DNA of 64,000 nt from Xenophilus aerolatus (GTDB lineage Bacteria; Pseudomonadota; Gammaproteobacteria; Burkholderiales; Burkholderiaceae_C): contig JASCNX010000008.1 in NCBI GenBank assembly GCA_029968055.1, positions 124,001 through 188,000 on the forward strand, written 5' to 3'. Position numbers and translations under genes: made by a program. Under the pieces are notes generated by a model. The model had not been told where the DNA came from, did no database searches, and saw nothing but the letters and a program-made list of their open reading frames with translations. Below are positions 40,917-50,059 of the stretch, one piece after another (positions within the stretch are counted from its first letter, which is position 1; every line of letters starts with the position of its first letter).

Positions 40917-42152
40917 ATAGCCCTCGTTTCCCAGACCACCATCAACGGCGCCGACACCGCCTGGCTCATGACCTCGACCGCGCTGGTCCTGGTCATGACG
41001 CTGCCGGGCGTGGCGCTGTTCTATGCAGGCATGGTGCGCAAGAAGAGCGTGCTGAACACCATGGCCAACGTCGTGGGCGTGGCGGCCGTGGTGTCGATCG
41101 TGTGGTTCGCGCTGGCCTACTCGCTGGCCTTCGGAGCCGGCTCGCGCTGGATCGGCAACCTCGACCGGGCCTGGTTCGCGGGCCTGGACTATGTGAAGGA
41201 CGCGGGCACCCTCGCGGTGAGCCACGTGGCGCCCAACGTGCCCGAATCGGTGTACGCGATGTTCCAGCTCAGCTTCGCCATCATCACGGCCGCGCTGGTG
41301 GTGGGCGCCTTCGTCGAGCGCATGCGCTTCTCGGCGGTGCTGTGGTTCGCCGCCCTGTGGAGCGTGCTGGTCTATGCGCCGGTCGCGCATTGGGTGTGGG
41401 AGCCGGGCGGCTGGCTGGCCGAACTCGGTGCGCTGGACTTCGCGGGCGGCTCGGTGGTGCACGTCAACGCCGGCGTGGCGGGCCTGGTGTGCGCCTATGC
41501 GCTGGGGCGGCGCACCGGCTATGGGCGCGAGCCCTTCGAGCCCTACAGCCTGGCCTTCACGATGGTGGGCGCCGGCATGCTGTGGGTGGGCTGGTTCGGC
41601 TTCAACGCCGGCTCGGCCGTGGCGGCCGACGGGCGCGCCGGCCTGGCGCTGGCCGTGACGCACATCGCGGCCGCCGCCGGCGCGCTGGGCTGGATGGTGG
41701 CCGAATGGACCGTGCGCCGGCGGCCCTCGCTGCTGGGCCTGTGCTCGGGCCTGGTCGGCGGGCTGGTGGCCATCACGCCGGCGGCGGGCTTCGTGCGGCC
41801 GGGCTCGGCGGCGCTCATCGGCCTCATCGCCGGCCTGGCCTGCTACTGGGGCGCCACGGCGCTCAAGCGGATGCTGCAGGCCGACGATTCGCTCGACGTC
41901 TTCGGCGTGCACGGCATCGGCGGCATCGTCGGCTCGCTGCTCACCGGGGTGTTCGCCGACAAGCGCATCTCGGGCGTGAACGGCGACGTGCTCACCCAGG
42001 CCACCGCCGTCGGCGCCGTGGCGCTGTACAGCGCCGTGGGCACGGCGGTGGTGCTCGTCATCGTGCGCGTGCTGGTGGGCCTGCGCGTCGACGACGAAGC
42101 CGAGCGACTGGGCCTCGATCTTGCTGAGCACAGGGAGCGCCTGGGCCACTGA
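40917..42152 (+). CDS. amtB: Ammonium transporter
   Basis: An Amt/Rh channel of about 411 residues with eleven expected membrane helices. It starts with INGADTAWLMTSTALVLVMT and has the periplasmic-vestibule tryptophan region (VAHWVWEPGGW), the twin pore histidines (GSVVHVNAGVAG and DVFGVHGIGG) and a short C-terminal regulatory tail. No ATG, GTG or TTG lies in frame between the sigma-54 start point (about 40885) and the ATG at 40968, which would delete conserved residues. ATA at 40917 stands five bases after AAGGAG and gives I/M-ALVSQTTINGAD, so I take it as the start. An upstream in-frame ATG (40770) precedes the promoter. No signal peptide is seen. Confidence 0.88.
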   Translation: MALVSQTTINGADTAWLMTSTALVLVMTLPGVALFYAGMVRKKSVLNTMANVVGVAAVVSIVWFALAYSLAFGAGSRWIGNLDRAWFAGLDYVKDAGTLAVSHVAPNVPESVYAMFQLSFAIITAALVVGAFVERMRFSAVLWFAALWSVLVYAPVAHWVWEPGGWLAELGALDFAGGSVVHVNAGVAGLVCAYALGRRTGYGREPFEPYSLAFTMVGAGMLWVGWFGFNAGSAVAADGRAGLALAVTHIAAAAGALGWMVAEWTVRRRPSLLGLCSGLVGGLVAITPAAGFVRPGSAALIGLIAGLACYWGATALKRMLQADDSLDVFGVHGIGGIVGSLLTGVFADKRISGVNGDVLTQATAVGAVALYSAVGTAVVLVIVRVLVGLRVDDEAERLGLDLAEHRERLGH

Positions 42153-42170
42153 AAAGGCCGCTGCGGGCGT

Positions 42171-42180
42171 GTAGTACTAC
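42171..42180. repeat. Palindrome before the small gene
   Basis: GTAGTACTAC is a perfect 10-bp palindrome immediately before the AAAAGGAG ribosome site of the 104-residue gene. It could be an operator or an mRNA hairpin; nothing else supports a role. Confidence 0.4.
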
Positions 42181-42196
42181 AAAAGGAGCAGTCGTC

Positions 42197-42511
42197 ATGA
42201 CCGAGAGCGAACGCGTCGCCATCGCCGCTCGCCTGCATGTCGCCCTGCGACGCAAGACCGGCCGCGTGACCGACACCGAATGGATGGCCGTCAACGTGGA
42301 ATACGCGGCCGAAATGGTGCGCTTCGCACGCGCCCATGCGGCCGACACGAAAGACACCGAACTGGCCGAGATCGCGACGCGCCTGGAGGAGGTGATGGCG
42401 CCGATCGCTGCCGAACAGCGCGTGCGCGCCGCCACCCAGCAGAGCGTGGCCGCCGGCACGGCCACCGCGCCGCAGCGCACGCTGGCGCGCTACATCGGCG
42501 GGCTGCGCTAG
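42197..42511 (+). CDS. Small conserved-type protein of unknown function
   Basis: A 104-residue soluble protein (MTESERVAIAARLHVALRRK at the start) with mostly helical, Ala- and Arg-rich composition, no signal peptide, no cysteines and no motif I recognise. The last residues, RTLARYIGGLR, are basic. The ATG at 42197 has a good AAGGAG site, and base composition is like neighbouring genes, so I regard it as real. It follows the ammonium transporter by 44 bp and may share its transcript, but there is no evidence that it acts in nitrogen metabolism. Confidence 0.7.
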   Translation: MTESERVAIAARLHVALRRKTGRVTDTEWMAVNVEYAAEMVRFARAHAADTKDTELAEIATRLEEVMAPIAAEQRVRAATQQSVAAGTATAPQRTLARYIGGLR

Positions 42512-42529
42512 CACCAGCGCCGCGCAGCC

Positions 42530-44197
42530 TCAGGCGCGGGCTTCGGCGCGCACCCAGCCCGCGGCCTTCTCCGCCATCATGAGCGTCGGGCTGTTGGTGT
42601 TGCCGCTGGTGATGGTGGGCATGGCGCTCGCGTCCACCACGCGCAGGCCCTGCACGCCGCGCACGCGCAGGCGCGCATCGAGCACGGCCATGGGGTCGTC
42701 GGCGGCACCCATCTTCACGGTGCCCACCGGGTGGAAGATCGTGGTGGCGATGTCGCCCGCCAGACGCGCCAGGTCCTCGTCGCTCTCGTACTGCGGGCCC
42801 GGCTTCCATTCCTGCGGCTGGTATCGGGCCAGCGCCGGCTGGGCTGCGATGCGCCGCGTCACGCGCAGCGAATCGGCCGCCACCTGGCGGTCCTCGTCGG
42901 TCGAGAGGTAGTTGGGCGCGATGGCCGGCGCGTCCTCGTGCCGCGCGCTCTTGATGCGCACCGTGCCGCGGCTCGTCGGGTTGAGGTTGCACACGCTGGC
43001 GGTGAAGGCCGGAAAGCTGTGCAGCGGGTCGCCGAAGGCATCGAGCGACAGCGGCTGCACGTGGTACTCGATGTTGGGCCACACCCGATCGGGCGAGCTG
43101 CGCGTGAACGCGCCCAGCTGCGACGGCGCCATGCTCATCGGCCCGCTGCGCCGCAGCACGTACTCCAGCCCGATCTTCGCCTTGCCCACCAGCGACGACG
43201 CCAGCACGTTCAACGTGGGCGCGCCGTTGATCTTGTAGACGGCGCGGATCTGCAGGTGGTCCTGCAGGTTGGCGCCCACGCCGGGCAGGTCGGCCACCAC
43301 CGGGATGCCGTGCCGTTGCAGCAGCTCGGCCGGCCCGATGCCCGACAGCTGCAGCAGCTGTGGCGAGCCGATGGCGCCGGCGCACAGGATCACCTCGCGC
43401 GTGGCGTGCGCGGCCACCAGCTCGCTGCCGTTCCACACCGTCGCGCCGGTGCAGCGCCGCATGCCGTCGGCATTGTTCTCGATCGTCAGGCGCGTGACCT
43501 GCGCGCCGGTCCACAGCTCGAAGTTGGGCCGGCCGTAGCAGGTGGGCCGCAGGAAGGCCTTGGCCGTGTTCCAGCGCCAGCCGGCCTTCTGGTTCACCTG
43601 GAAGTAGCCCACGCCCTCGTTGGTGCCGCGGTTGAAGTCGCTGGTGTGCGGCACGCCGGCTTCCTGCGCGGCCTGGGCGAAGGCGTCCAGGATGTCCCAG
43701 CGCAGGCGCTGCTTCTCCACGCGCCATTCGCCGCCATGGCCGTGGAAGCGCGCGAAGTCGGGGTCGCGCCGGGCGGCTTCGGCCGCGTCGCCGAGGTAGT
43801 GGTCCTCGTGCTTCATGAAGGCGGGCAGCACCTCGTTCCAGCGCCAGGTGTCGTCGCCCGTGAGCCTTGCCCACTGGTCGTAGTCGCGCGACTGGCCGCG
43901 CATGTAGATCATGCCGTTGATGCTCGAGCAGCCGCCCAGCGTCTTGCCGCGCGGGTAGCGCAGCACGCGGCCGTTCAGGCCGGCATCGGGCTCGGTCTGG
44001 TAGAGCCAGTCGGTGCGCGGGTTGCCGATGCAGTAGAGGTATCCCACCGGGATGTGGATCCAGTGGTAGTCGTCCTTGCGGCCGGCCTCGATGAGCAGCA
44101 CGCGCAGGCTCTTGTCCGCGCTCAGCCGGTTGGCCATCAGTGCGCCGGCGGTGCCGGCGCCGATGACGATGTAGTCGAAGGTGGTGTTGTCGCTCAA
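42530..44197 (-). CDS. GMC-family FAD-dependent oxidoreductase (choline/alcohol dehydrogenase type)
   Basis: A 555-residue flavoprotein. The N-terminal FAD motif is IVIGAGTAGALMANRL, the GMC signature 1 region is RYPRGKTLGGCSSINGMIYM, and GAIGSPQLLQLSGIG matches signature 2. The catalytic histidine is in FHPVGTVKMG near the C-terminus, followed by NTNSPTLMMAEKAA. Such enzymes oxidise alcohols (choline, polyethylene glycol, aliphatic alcohols) to aldehydes. TTG 44197 is chosen because GGAGA lies about seven bases upstream and the flavin motif follows after ten residues. Same strand as mmsA, which could oxidise the aldehyde product. Confidence 0.92.
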   Translation of the reverse strand: MSDNTTFDYIVIGAGTAGALMANRLSADKSLRVLLIEAGRKDDYHWIHIPVGYLYCIGNPRTDWLYQTEPDAGLNGRVLRYPRGKTLGGCSSINGMIYMRGQSRDYDQWARLTGDDTWRWNEVLPAFMKHEDHYLGDAAEAARRDPDFARFHGHGGEWRVEKQRLRWDILDAFAQAAQEAGVPHTSDFNRGTNEGVGYFQVNQKAGWRWNTAKAFLRPTCYGRPNFELWTGAQVTRLTIENNADGMRRCTGATVWNGSELVAAHATREVILCAGAIGSPQLLQLSGIGPAELLQRHGIPVVADLPGVGANLQDHLQIRAVYKINGAPTLNVLASSLVGKAKIGLEYVLRRSGPMSMAPSQLGAFTRSSPDRVWPNIEYHVQPLSLDAFGDPLHSFPAFTASVCNLNPTSRGTVRIKSARHEDAPAIAPNYLSTDEDRQVAADSLRVTRRIAAQPALARYQPQEWKPGPQYESDEDLARLAGDIATTIFHPVGTVKMGAADDPMAVLDARLRVRGVQGLRVVDASAMPTITSGNTNSPTLMMAEKAAGWVRAEARA

Positions 44198-44269
44198 CGC
44201 GTTGTCTCCAGGTTCCGGCCTTGGTGGTGGGCCGTGGCGGGCCTCTGCGGGCCTTGTACCAGGGCTCTC

Positions 44270-44350
44270 GCGGAACCGGCTTTGCCGGGCCGCTGGGAGC
44301 GTCCCCTCGCAGGGGGGGTGCCGGAGCGGCCTCGGTCCGCGCAGGCTGGG
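44270..44350. repeat. Possible degenerate intergenic repeat between GMC gene and mmsA
   Basis: This stretch holds two short hairpins, CCGGC-TTTG-CCGG and CCCCTCG-CAGGGG, arranged as in intergenic repeats often seen in Comamonadaceae genomes. There is no second copy in the window, so the call rests on memory of the type and on the hairpins. Confidence 0.35.
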
Positions 44351-44358
44351 GGTGGGCG

Positions 44359-45876
44359 TTATTTTGCCGTGGGCATCACGAACTCGGCGCCCTTGCCGAT
44401 GCTCTCGGGCCAGCGCTGCATGATCGACTTCTGCTTGGTGTAGAAGCGCACGCCCTCTTCGCCGTAGGCATGCATGTCGCCGAAGAGCGAGCGCTTCCAG
44501 CCGCCGAACCCGTGCCAGGCCATGGGCACCGGGATCGGCACGTTGATGCCCACCATGCCCACCTGGATGCGGCGGCCGAACTCGCGCGCCACGTTGCCGT
44601 CGCGCGTGAAGCAGCTCACGCCGTTGCCGAACTCGTGCGCGTTGATGAGGTCCACGGCCTCCTTCAGGTCGGGCACGCGCACGCAGCTGAGCACCGGGCC
44701 GAAGATCTCTTCCTTGTAGATGCGCATGTCCGGCGTGACGTGGTCGAACAGCGTGCCGCCCATCCAGAAGCCGTTGTCGCAGCCGCTGCCGGCCTGTGCG
44801 CCATCGAACACGCGACCATCGGCCAGCAGCGTGGCGCCTTCCTTCACGCCGAGGTCGATGTAGCCGGTGATGCGTTCGTGCGCGGCACGGGTCACGATCG
44901 GGCCCATCTCGGCCTCGAGGTTCTCGCCGTCGAGCACCTTGAGCGTCTTGGTGCGCTCGAGCAGCTTGGGCAGCAGCCGGTCGGCCACGTCCCCCACCAG
45001 CACCGCGACGCTGATCGCCATGCAGCGCTCGCCGGCCGAGCCGTAGCCGGCGCCGATCAGGGCGTCGACCGCCTGGTCGATGTCGGCATCGGGCATCACC
45101 ACCATGTGGTTCTTCGCGCCGCCCAGTGCCTGCACGCGCTTGCCGTGGCGTGCGCCGGCTTCGTAGATGTAGTTGGCGATCGGCGTCGAACCGACGAAGC
45201 TGATGGCCTTCACGTCGGGGTGCTCCAGCAGCGCGTCGACGGCCACCTTGTCGCCCTGCACCACGTTGAACACGCCGTCGGGCAGGCCGGCTTCCTTCAG
45301 CAGTTCGGCCATGCGCAGCGAGGCGCTGGGATCGGTCGGGCTGGGCTTGAGCACGAAGGTGTTGCCCGCCGCGATGGCGACCGGGAACATCCACATCGGC
45401 ACCATCACCGGGAAGTTGAAGGGCGTGATGCCCGCCACCACGCCCAGCGGCTGGCGCAGCGTCCAGTTGTCGATGCCGGTGGAGACCTGCTCGGTGAAGT
45501 CGCCCTTGAGCAGCTGCGGAATGCCGCAGGCGAACTCGACGATGTCGATGCCGCGCGTGACCTCGCCCTGCGCGTCGGTGAAGACCTTGCCGTGCTCGGC
45601 GGTGATGAGGTGCGCCAGTTCGTCGCGGTGCCTGTTGAGCAGCTCGAGGAACTTGAACATCACGCGCGCCCGGCGGATCGGCGGCGTGTCGGCCCAGGCC
45701 GGAAAGGCGGCGGCCGCGGCCTTCACCGCGGCGTCCACCTCGGCCGTCGAGGCCAGGCCCACCACGCCGGTCACGGCGCCGGTGGCGGGGTTGGTCACGT
45801 CCTGCGCGCGGCCCGAGGCGTTGGGCACCATGCGGCCGGCGATGTAGTGGTTGATGGGGGTCTTGGCGATCTGCAT
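44359..45876 (-). CDS. mmsA: CoA-acylating methylmalonate-semialdehyde dehydrogenase
   Basis: A 505-residue aldehyde dehydrogenase that converts methylmalonate semialdehyde (or malonate semialdehyde) with CoA and NAD to propionyl-CoA (or acetyl-CoA) and CO2. The catalytic cysteine is Cys285 in [11 protein letters not shown]. The position of the general-base glutamate of ordinary aldehyde dehydrogenases is Asn256 ([10 protein letters not shown]), the hallmark of the CoA-dependent family. [15 protein letters not shown] at about 151-165 is also typical. Used in valine, thymine and inositol breakdown; no other valine-pathway gene is adjacent. Divergent from a LysR gene. Confidence 0.95.
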   Translation of the reverse strand: MQIAKTPINHYIAGRMVPNASGRAQDVTNPATGAVTGVVGLASTAEVDAAVKAAAAAFPAWADTPPIRRARVMFKFLELLNRHRDELAHLITAEHGKVFTDAQGEVTRGIDIVEFACGIPQLLKGDFTEQVSTGIDNWTLRQPLGVVAGITPFNFPVMVPMWMFPVAIAAGNTFVLKPSPTDPSASLRMAELLKEAGLPDGVFNVVQGDKVAVDALLEHPDVKAISFVGSTPIANYIYEAGARHGKRVQALGGAKNHMVVMPDADIDQAVDALIGAGYGSAGERCMAISVAVLVGDVADRLLPKLLERTKTLKVLDGENLEAEMGPIVTRAAHERITGYIDLGVKEGATLLADGRVFDGAQAGSGCDNGFWMGGTLFDHVTPDMRIYKEEIFGPVLSCVRVPDLKEAVDLINAHEFGNGVSCFTRDGNVAREFGRRIQVGMVGINVPIPVPMAWHGFGGWKRSLFGDMHAYGEEGVRFYTKQKSIMQRWPESIGKGAEFVMPTAK

Positions 45877-45974
45877 GGCGAAGGGGTTCGTGGAGGAGGG
45901 GGGCGCGGCGCGCGCGGCAACCGACGGAGTTTAGGAAGGGCGGCGGCCCGCGACTAGGGCGCAGCGCTTGAATT

Positions 45975-45998
45975 GATTGTTCAAGCTGATGAACAATC
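45975..45998. promoter_or_regulatory. LysR-type operator between mmsA and its divergent regulator
   Basis: GATTGTTCA (45975-45983) and TGAACAATC (45990-45998) are a perfect 9-bp inverted repeat with a six-base spacer. It contains a T-N11-A core as in LysR boxes. It overlaps the first candidate ATG of the LysR gene (45989), which argues that the gene starts at 46004. Confidence 0.7.
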
Positions 45999-46003
45999 CC
46001 TGC

Positions 46004-46957
46004 ATGGATCGACAAAAGATCGAATCGCTGTGGCCGCATCTGCACTGGCTCACGGTGCTGGCGCAGCTGGGCAGCTTCACGGCCGCGGCGCAGCGCCTGG
46101 GCGTGAGCAAGGCGGGCGTGAGCCAGCGCATCGCGGAGCTGGAGCGCGAGGCCGGCGTGCCGCTGGTGCAGCGCACCACCCGCAGCGTGCGCCTCACCGA
46201 GGCGGGCCAGCGCCTGGTCGACGAGACCCGCGCGCCCTTCGAGGCCATCGCCCACAGCTTCGCGCGCGTGCGCGACCTGGCCGCATTGCCGAGCGGGCAA
46301 CTGCGCGTGACGGCACCGGTCGCGCTCGCGCGCCAGCAGATCGTGCCGCGCCTGCCCGACTTCCTGCGCGCGCATCCGGAGGTGCATGTGGAACTCGACC
46401 TGGCGGACCGCCTGACCTCGCTCGCAGTGGAAGGCTTCGACCTCGCGATCCGCCACACCGCCGCGCCGCCCGACACGCATGTGGCCTGGACGCTGTGCCG
46501 CACGCGCACGGTGCTGGTGGCCAGCCGCGCCTACCTGCGGCGGCGCGGCGTGCCGGCCGATCCGCAGGCGCTCACCGCGCACGACTGCCTCTACTACCCG
46601 CGGGCGCAGGCCACGCCGGCCTGGCATTTCCGCGCGCCCGGTGCGCAAGGCTCGGCGCCGCGCATCACCGTGCCGGTGCGCGGGCCCTTCGCCGCCAACA
46701 ACAGCGAGGCGCTGCGCGATGCGGCGCTGGGCGGGCTGGGCATCGCGCTGCTGCCCGACTTCAGCGCCCAGGCCGCGCTGCAGGCGGGGCGGCTGGTGGA
46801 GGTGCTGCCGCAGTGGGCGTCGGTCGGCGCCTTCGGCGAGCACCTATACGCCATCCGGCCCTATGCGGCGCACGTGCCCCGGGCGGTGTCCGTCTTCGTG
46901 GCCTGGTTGCGCGAAGCGATGAGCGAGGGCTTCCCGACCGGCAGCCCGCGTGCCTGA
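46004..46957 (+). CDS. LysR-family transcriptional regulator
   Basis: A 317-residue LysR protein with the helix-turn-helix SFTAAAQRLGVSKAGVSQRI at about residues 24-43, followed by the effector domain (GQLRVTAPVALARQQIVPRL). It belongs to the large subgroup with VRLTEAGQRLV after the wing. In-frame starts at 45977 (TTG), 45989 (ATG) and 46004 (ATG) are possible. I prefer 46004 because the inverted repeat covers the other two. Divergent from mmsA and the GMC gene across 127 bp, so these are the probable targets. Confidence 0.9.
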   Translation: MDRQKIESLWPHLHWLTVLAQLGSFTAAAQRLGVSKAGVSQRIAELEREAGVPLVQRTTRSVRLTEAGQRLVDETRAPFEAIAHSFARVRDLAALPSGQLRVTAPVALARQQIVPRLPDFLRAHPEVHVELDLADRLTSLAVEGFDLAIRHTAAPPDTHVAWTLCRTRTVLVASRAYLRRRGVPADPQALTAHDCLYYPRAQATPAWHFRAPGAQGSAPRITVPVRGPFAANNSEALRDAALGGLGIALLPDFSAQAALQAGRLVEVLPQWASVGAFGEHLYAIRPYAAHVPRAVSVFVAWLREAMSEGFPTGSPRA

Positions 46958-47049
46958 GTCCCTGTCGGAGAGGGGCGCGATCCATGCGGACAGTCGTAAC
47001 CAGCGGTTAGGATGCCCGGTCGATCAGCACCGGGTCAGCCATCGCTTCC

Positions 47050-48234
47050 ATGCCGTCCGCCGCGCCGCCTCCCGCGTTCACGGAACGCCGTGACGACGCG
47101 TCGCCGCGCGTGGAGCGCGCGCAGGCCGAGGAGCACGGCCCCTGGACGCCGCGCGGCCGCTGGACGGCGCTGGCCTTCTCCTCGCCGCGGCAGTGGGCGG
47201 CCCTGGAGAAATCGCTGGACGACGCGGTCGGCCCGCAGGCCGGCGGGTCCACCGGCTGGGACCTGCGCGGCATCGAGGCGCTCGACCACATCGGCGCCCA
47301 GCTGCTGTGGAACCACTGGGGACGCGCGTGGCCGGCGCAGATCGAGATGACGCCGACGCAGAAGGCCGTGCTCGACCAGGTGGCCCGCTACAGCACCGCC
47401 CCGCCCAAGGAACCGCAGTTCACTTTCTGGGACGAGATCCGGCGCCATGTCGCCAAGGGCCCGGCCCTGCTGCGCCTGGCGCGCGATGCGATGCTGCTCG
47501 TCGGCCAACTGGTGCTGGACCTGCTCCAACTGCTGCGCGCGCCGCACCGCGGGCCGTGGCGCGACCTGTCGGGCCACCTCTACCAGATGGGCACCACGGC
47601 GCTGCCCATCACCGCGCTGGTGGGCATGCTCATCGGCGTGGTGCTGGCGTACCTCACGTCCAACCAGCTGCGCAACTATGGCGCCGAGAGCTTCATCGTC
47701 AACATCCTCGGGCTGTCCCTGATCCGCGAGCTGGGTCCGGTGCTCGCGGCGGTGCTGGTGGCCGGCCGATCGGGCTCGGCCATCACGGCGCAGATCGGCG
47801 TGATGCGCGTCACCGAAGAGCTCGACGCCATGCGCGTGATGGGCATCCCGCACGGCTTCCGGCTCGTCATGCCGCGCGTGCTGGCCCTGGCCATCGCGAT
47901 GCCGCTAATCAGCATCTGGACCTCGATCGCCGCGCTGCTGGGCGGCATGCTGGCGGCCGACTCCACGCTGAACATCTCGCCCGTGTTCTTCCTGCAGCAG
48001 CTGCCGCGCGCCGTGCCCTTCAGCAACATCGTGCTGGCGGTGGTCAAGTCGGCCGTCTTCGGCGTGCTCATCGCGCTCATCGCGTGCCACTACGGCATGC
48101 GCGTCAAGCCCAACACCGAGAGCCTCGGTCGCGGCACCACGGCCTCGGTCGTCACCTCGATCACCATGGTGATCCTGGTCGATGCCCTGTTTGCCGTGCT
48201 GTTCCGCGGCATCGGATTCCGCGCCGGCACATGA
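47050..48234 (+). CDS. Lipid ABC transporter permease with N-terminal STAS-like domain (MlaE family)
   Basis: A 394-residue protein. Residues about 35-105 look like a STAS-type domain (RWTALAFSSPRQWAALEKSL, then LRGIEALDHIGAQLLWNHWG), which in E. coli is the separate protein MlaB. Residues 145-392 are an MlaE permease: YQMGTTALPITALVGMLIGV, then ELGPVLAAVLVAGRSGSAIT and GVMRVTEELDAMRVMG. The fusion is common outside enterobacteria. It forms the membrane part of a phospholipid transporter with the three following genes. Stop overlaps the ATPase start as ATGA. Confidence 0.92.
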   Translation: MPSAAPPPAFTERRDDASPRVERAQAEEHGPWTPRGRWTALAFSSPRQWAALEKSLDDAVGPQAGGSTGWDLRGIEALDHIGAQLLWNHWGRAWPAQIEMTPTQKAVLDQVARYSTAPPKEPQFTFWDEIRRHVAKGPALLRLARDAMLLVGQLVLDLLQLLRAPHRGPWRDLSGHLYQMGTTALPITALVGMLIGVVLAYLTSNQLRNYGAESFIVNILGLSLIRELGPVLAAVLVAGRSGSAITAQIGVMRVTEELDAMRVMGIPHGFRLVMPRVLALAIAMPLISIWTSIAALLGGMLAADSTLNISPVFFLQQLPRAVPFSNIVLAVVKSAVFGVLIALIACHYGMRVKPNTESLGRGTTASVVTSITMVILVDALFAVLFRGIGFRAGT

Positions 48235-49070
48235 ACACCTCGACCTGGCAACACCTGGGGGATGACGATGCGCCGGTGGTCGACATCCGCGGGCTGTGGA
48301 CCGTGTTCGCCAACGACAACGGCGAGCAGGTCGTGCACCGCGACCTGCAGCTGTCCATCGGGCGCGGCGAGGTCCTGTCCCTGGTGGGCGGTTCGGGCAC
48401 CGGCAAGACGGTGCTGCTGCGCCAGATCCTCGGGCTGGAACATCCCACGCGCGGCGAGGTGCGCGTGCTCGGCACGCCGCCGAACGCGCTCAGCGCCAAG
48501 GGCGCCGCGGTGGTGGGCATGCTGTTCCAGCACGGCGCGCTGTTCTCGGCCTTCAACGTGATCGACAACATCTCCTTCCCGCTGCGCGAGCTCAAGCTGC
48601 TGCCCGAGGAACTGGTGATCGACGCCGCGCTCGTCAAGCTGCAGATGGTGGGCCTGGGCCCGGAGCATGCCTACAAGATGCCGGCCGATCTCTCGGGCGG
48701 CATGATCAAGCGCGTGGCGCTGGCCCGTGCGCTCATCATGGACCCGCCGCTGCTGCTGCTCGACGAGCCCACCGCGGGCCTGGACCCGGCCGCATCGGAC
48801 AGCTTCTGCGACCTGCTGCGCGGCCTGCACCGCGAACTGGGGCTCACGGTGGTGATGGTCACGCACGACCTCGACACGCTGCTCGACCTGTCGACCCGCA
48901 TCGCGGTGCTGGCCGACCAGAAGGTGATCGTCGCCGGCACCGCCGAGGAGGTGACGCGCTTCGATCACCCCTTCATCCACGACTACTTCCTGGGCGGCCG
49001 GGGCCAGCGCGCCCTGCTCGCCCTGAAAGACCATCGCCAGCCGCCCGCGACGCGTGCCGCCGCCGGCTGA
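48231..49070 (+). CDS. Lipid ABC transporter ATPase (MlaF family)
   Basis: A 279-residue ABC ATPase of the Mla/Mce class. Walker A is GGSGTGKTVLLR, the signature is DLSGGMIKRVALARAL, Walker B is LLLLDEPTAGLDP, and the switch histidine is in MVTHDLD. SGGMIKR is characteristic of MlaF. The C-terminus reaches FIHDYFLGGRGQRAL, the segment that grips MlaB-like domains in this family, here probably the STAS domain fused to the permease. Second gene of the transporter operon. Confidence 0.94.
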   Translation: MNTSTWQHLGDDDAPVVDIRGLWTVFANDNGEQVVHRDLQLSIGRGEVLSLVGGSGTGKTVLLRQILGLEHPTRGEVRVLGTPPNALSAKGAAVVGMLFQHGALFSAFNVIDNISFPLRELKLLPEELVIDAALVKLQMVGLGPEHAYKMPADLSGGMIKRVALARALIMDPPLLLLDEPTAGLDPAASDSFCDLLRGLHRELGLTVVMVTHDLDTLLDLSTRIAVLADQKVIVAGTAEEVTRFDHPFIHDYFLGGRGQRALLALKDHRQPPATRAAAG

Positions 49071-49083
49071 AAGGACCCCGCCC

Positions 49084-50046
49084 ATGGAAAACAAGGCTCA
49101 TGCCCTCGCCGCCGGCGCCTTCGTGCTCGGCCTGGTGGCCGTGCTCGTCGCGCTGATCCTCTGGTTCACGCGCGACACGACCGTGCGCAACACCTACGAG
49201 CTGTCCACCCGCGACGCCGTGAGCGGCCTGCAGCCGCAGGCGGCGGTGCGCTACCGCGGCATCATGGTCGGCAAGGTGACGGGCATCGACTTCGACCCCA
49301 AGCAGCGCGGCTACGTGCGCGTGCGCATCAGCGTCGACGAGCGCGTGCCCCTCACCACCTCCAGCTTCGCCACGCTGGCCTACCAGGGCGTCACGGGCCT
49401 GGCCTTCATCGCGCTGGACGACAAGGGCAAGGGCGACGAGAAGCCGCTGGTGCCCAACAACGACGACCCGCCGCGCATCCCGCTGCGGCCCTCGGCGCTC
49501 GCGTCGCTGCAGGACCATGGCGAGGAAATCCTGTCCCAGGTCGAGGAGATCACGCGCCGCGCCAACCGGCTGCTCAACGACCAGAACCAGCAGCGCATCG
49601 CCGACGCGCTGGAGAACATCGCGCAGGTCGCCGCCAGCGCCAACCGCGTGACGCAGGCCTTCGACAACACCCTGAAGACCCGCATCGACCCCGCGCTCGC
49701 GGCCATCCCGCCGCTGGCCGGCAGCGTGCGCAGCACCGCCGCCGACTTTGCGCGCGTGGCGCAGTCGCTCAACACCACCATCGCGCGGCTGAACGCCGAG
49801 GGCGGCACCATGGACCGGCTGGGCAGCGGCACGGCGGCGCTGCAGCAGACGCTCGAGTCGATCAACAACGGCACGCTGCCGCGCCTGAACCGTGCGGCCG
49901 ACGACACCTCGCTGGCCGCGCGCCGCGTGGGCCGGCTGGCCGACACCATCGCCGACAGCCCGCAGTCGCTGGTCTACGGCACCGGCACGCCGGCACCGGG
50001 CCCGGGCGAGGCCGGTTTCGTCGCGCCCGCGGCCGCAGGCCGGTGA
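49084..50046 (+). CDS. MCE-domain lipid-binding protein (MlaD-like)
   Basis: A 320-residue protein with one N-terminal membrane helix (residues about 8-32), an MCE domain (TYELSTRDAVSGLQPQAAVR to about 115) and then a long helical tail with repeated small residues and Asn/Thr heptads, ending in an Ala/Gly/Pro-rich segment. MCE proteins form hexameric rings in the periplasm that pass lipids. It is longer than E. coli MlaD (about 180 residues), so the ring could carry a helical tube as in PqiB-like proteins. ATG 49084 sits 13 bp after the ATPase. Confidence 0.9.
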   Translation: MENKAHALAAGAFVLGLVAVLVALILWFTRDTTVRNTYELSTRDAVSGLQPQAAVRYRGIMVGKVTGIDFDPKQRGYVRVRISVDERVPLTTSSFATLAYQGVTGLAFIALDDKGKGDEKPLVPNNDDPPRIPLRPSALASLQDHGEEILSQVEEITRRANRLLNDQNQQRIADALENIAQVAASANRVTQAFDNTLKTRIDPALAAIPPLAGSVRSTAADFARVAQSLNTTIARLNAEGGTMDRLGSGTAALQQTLESINNGTLPRLNRAADDTSLAARRVGRLADTIADSPQSLVYGTGTPAPGPGEAGFVAPAAAGR

Positions 50047-50059
50047 GAAGGAGAGTCCG

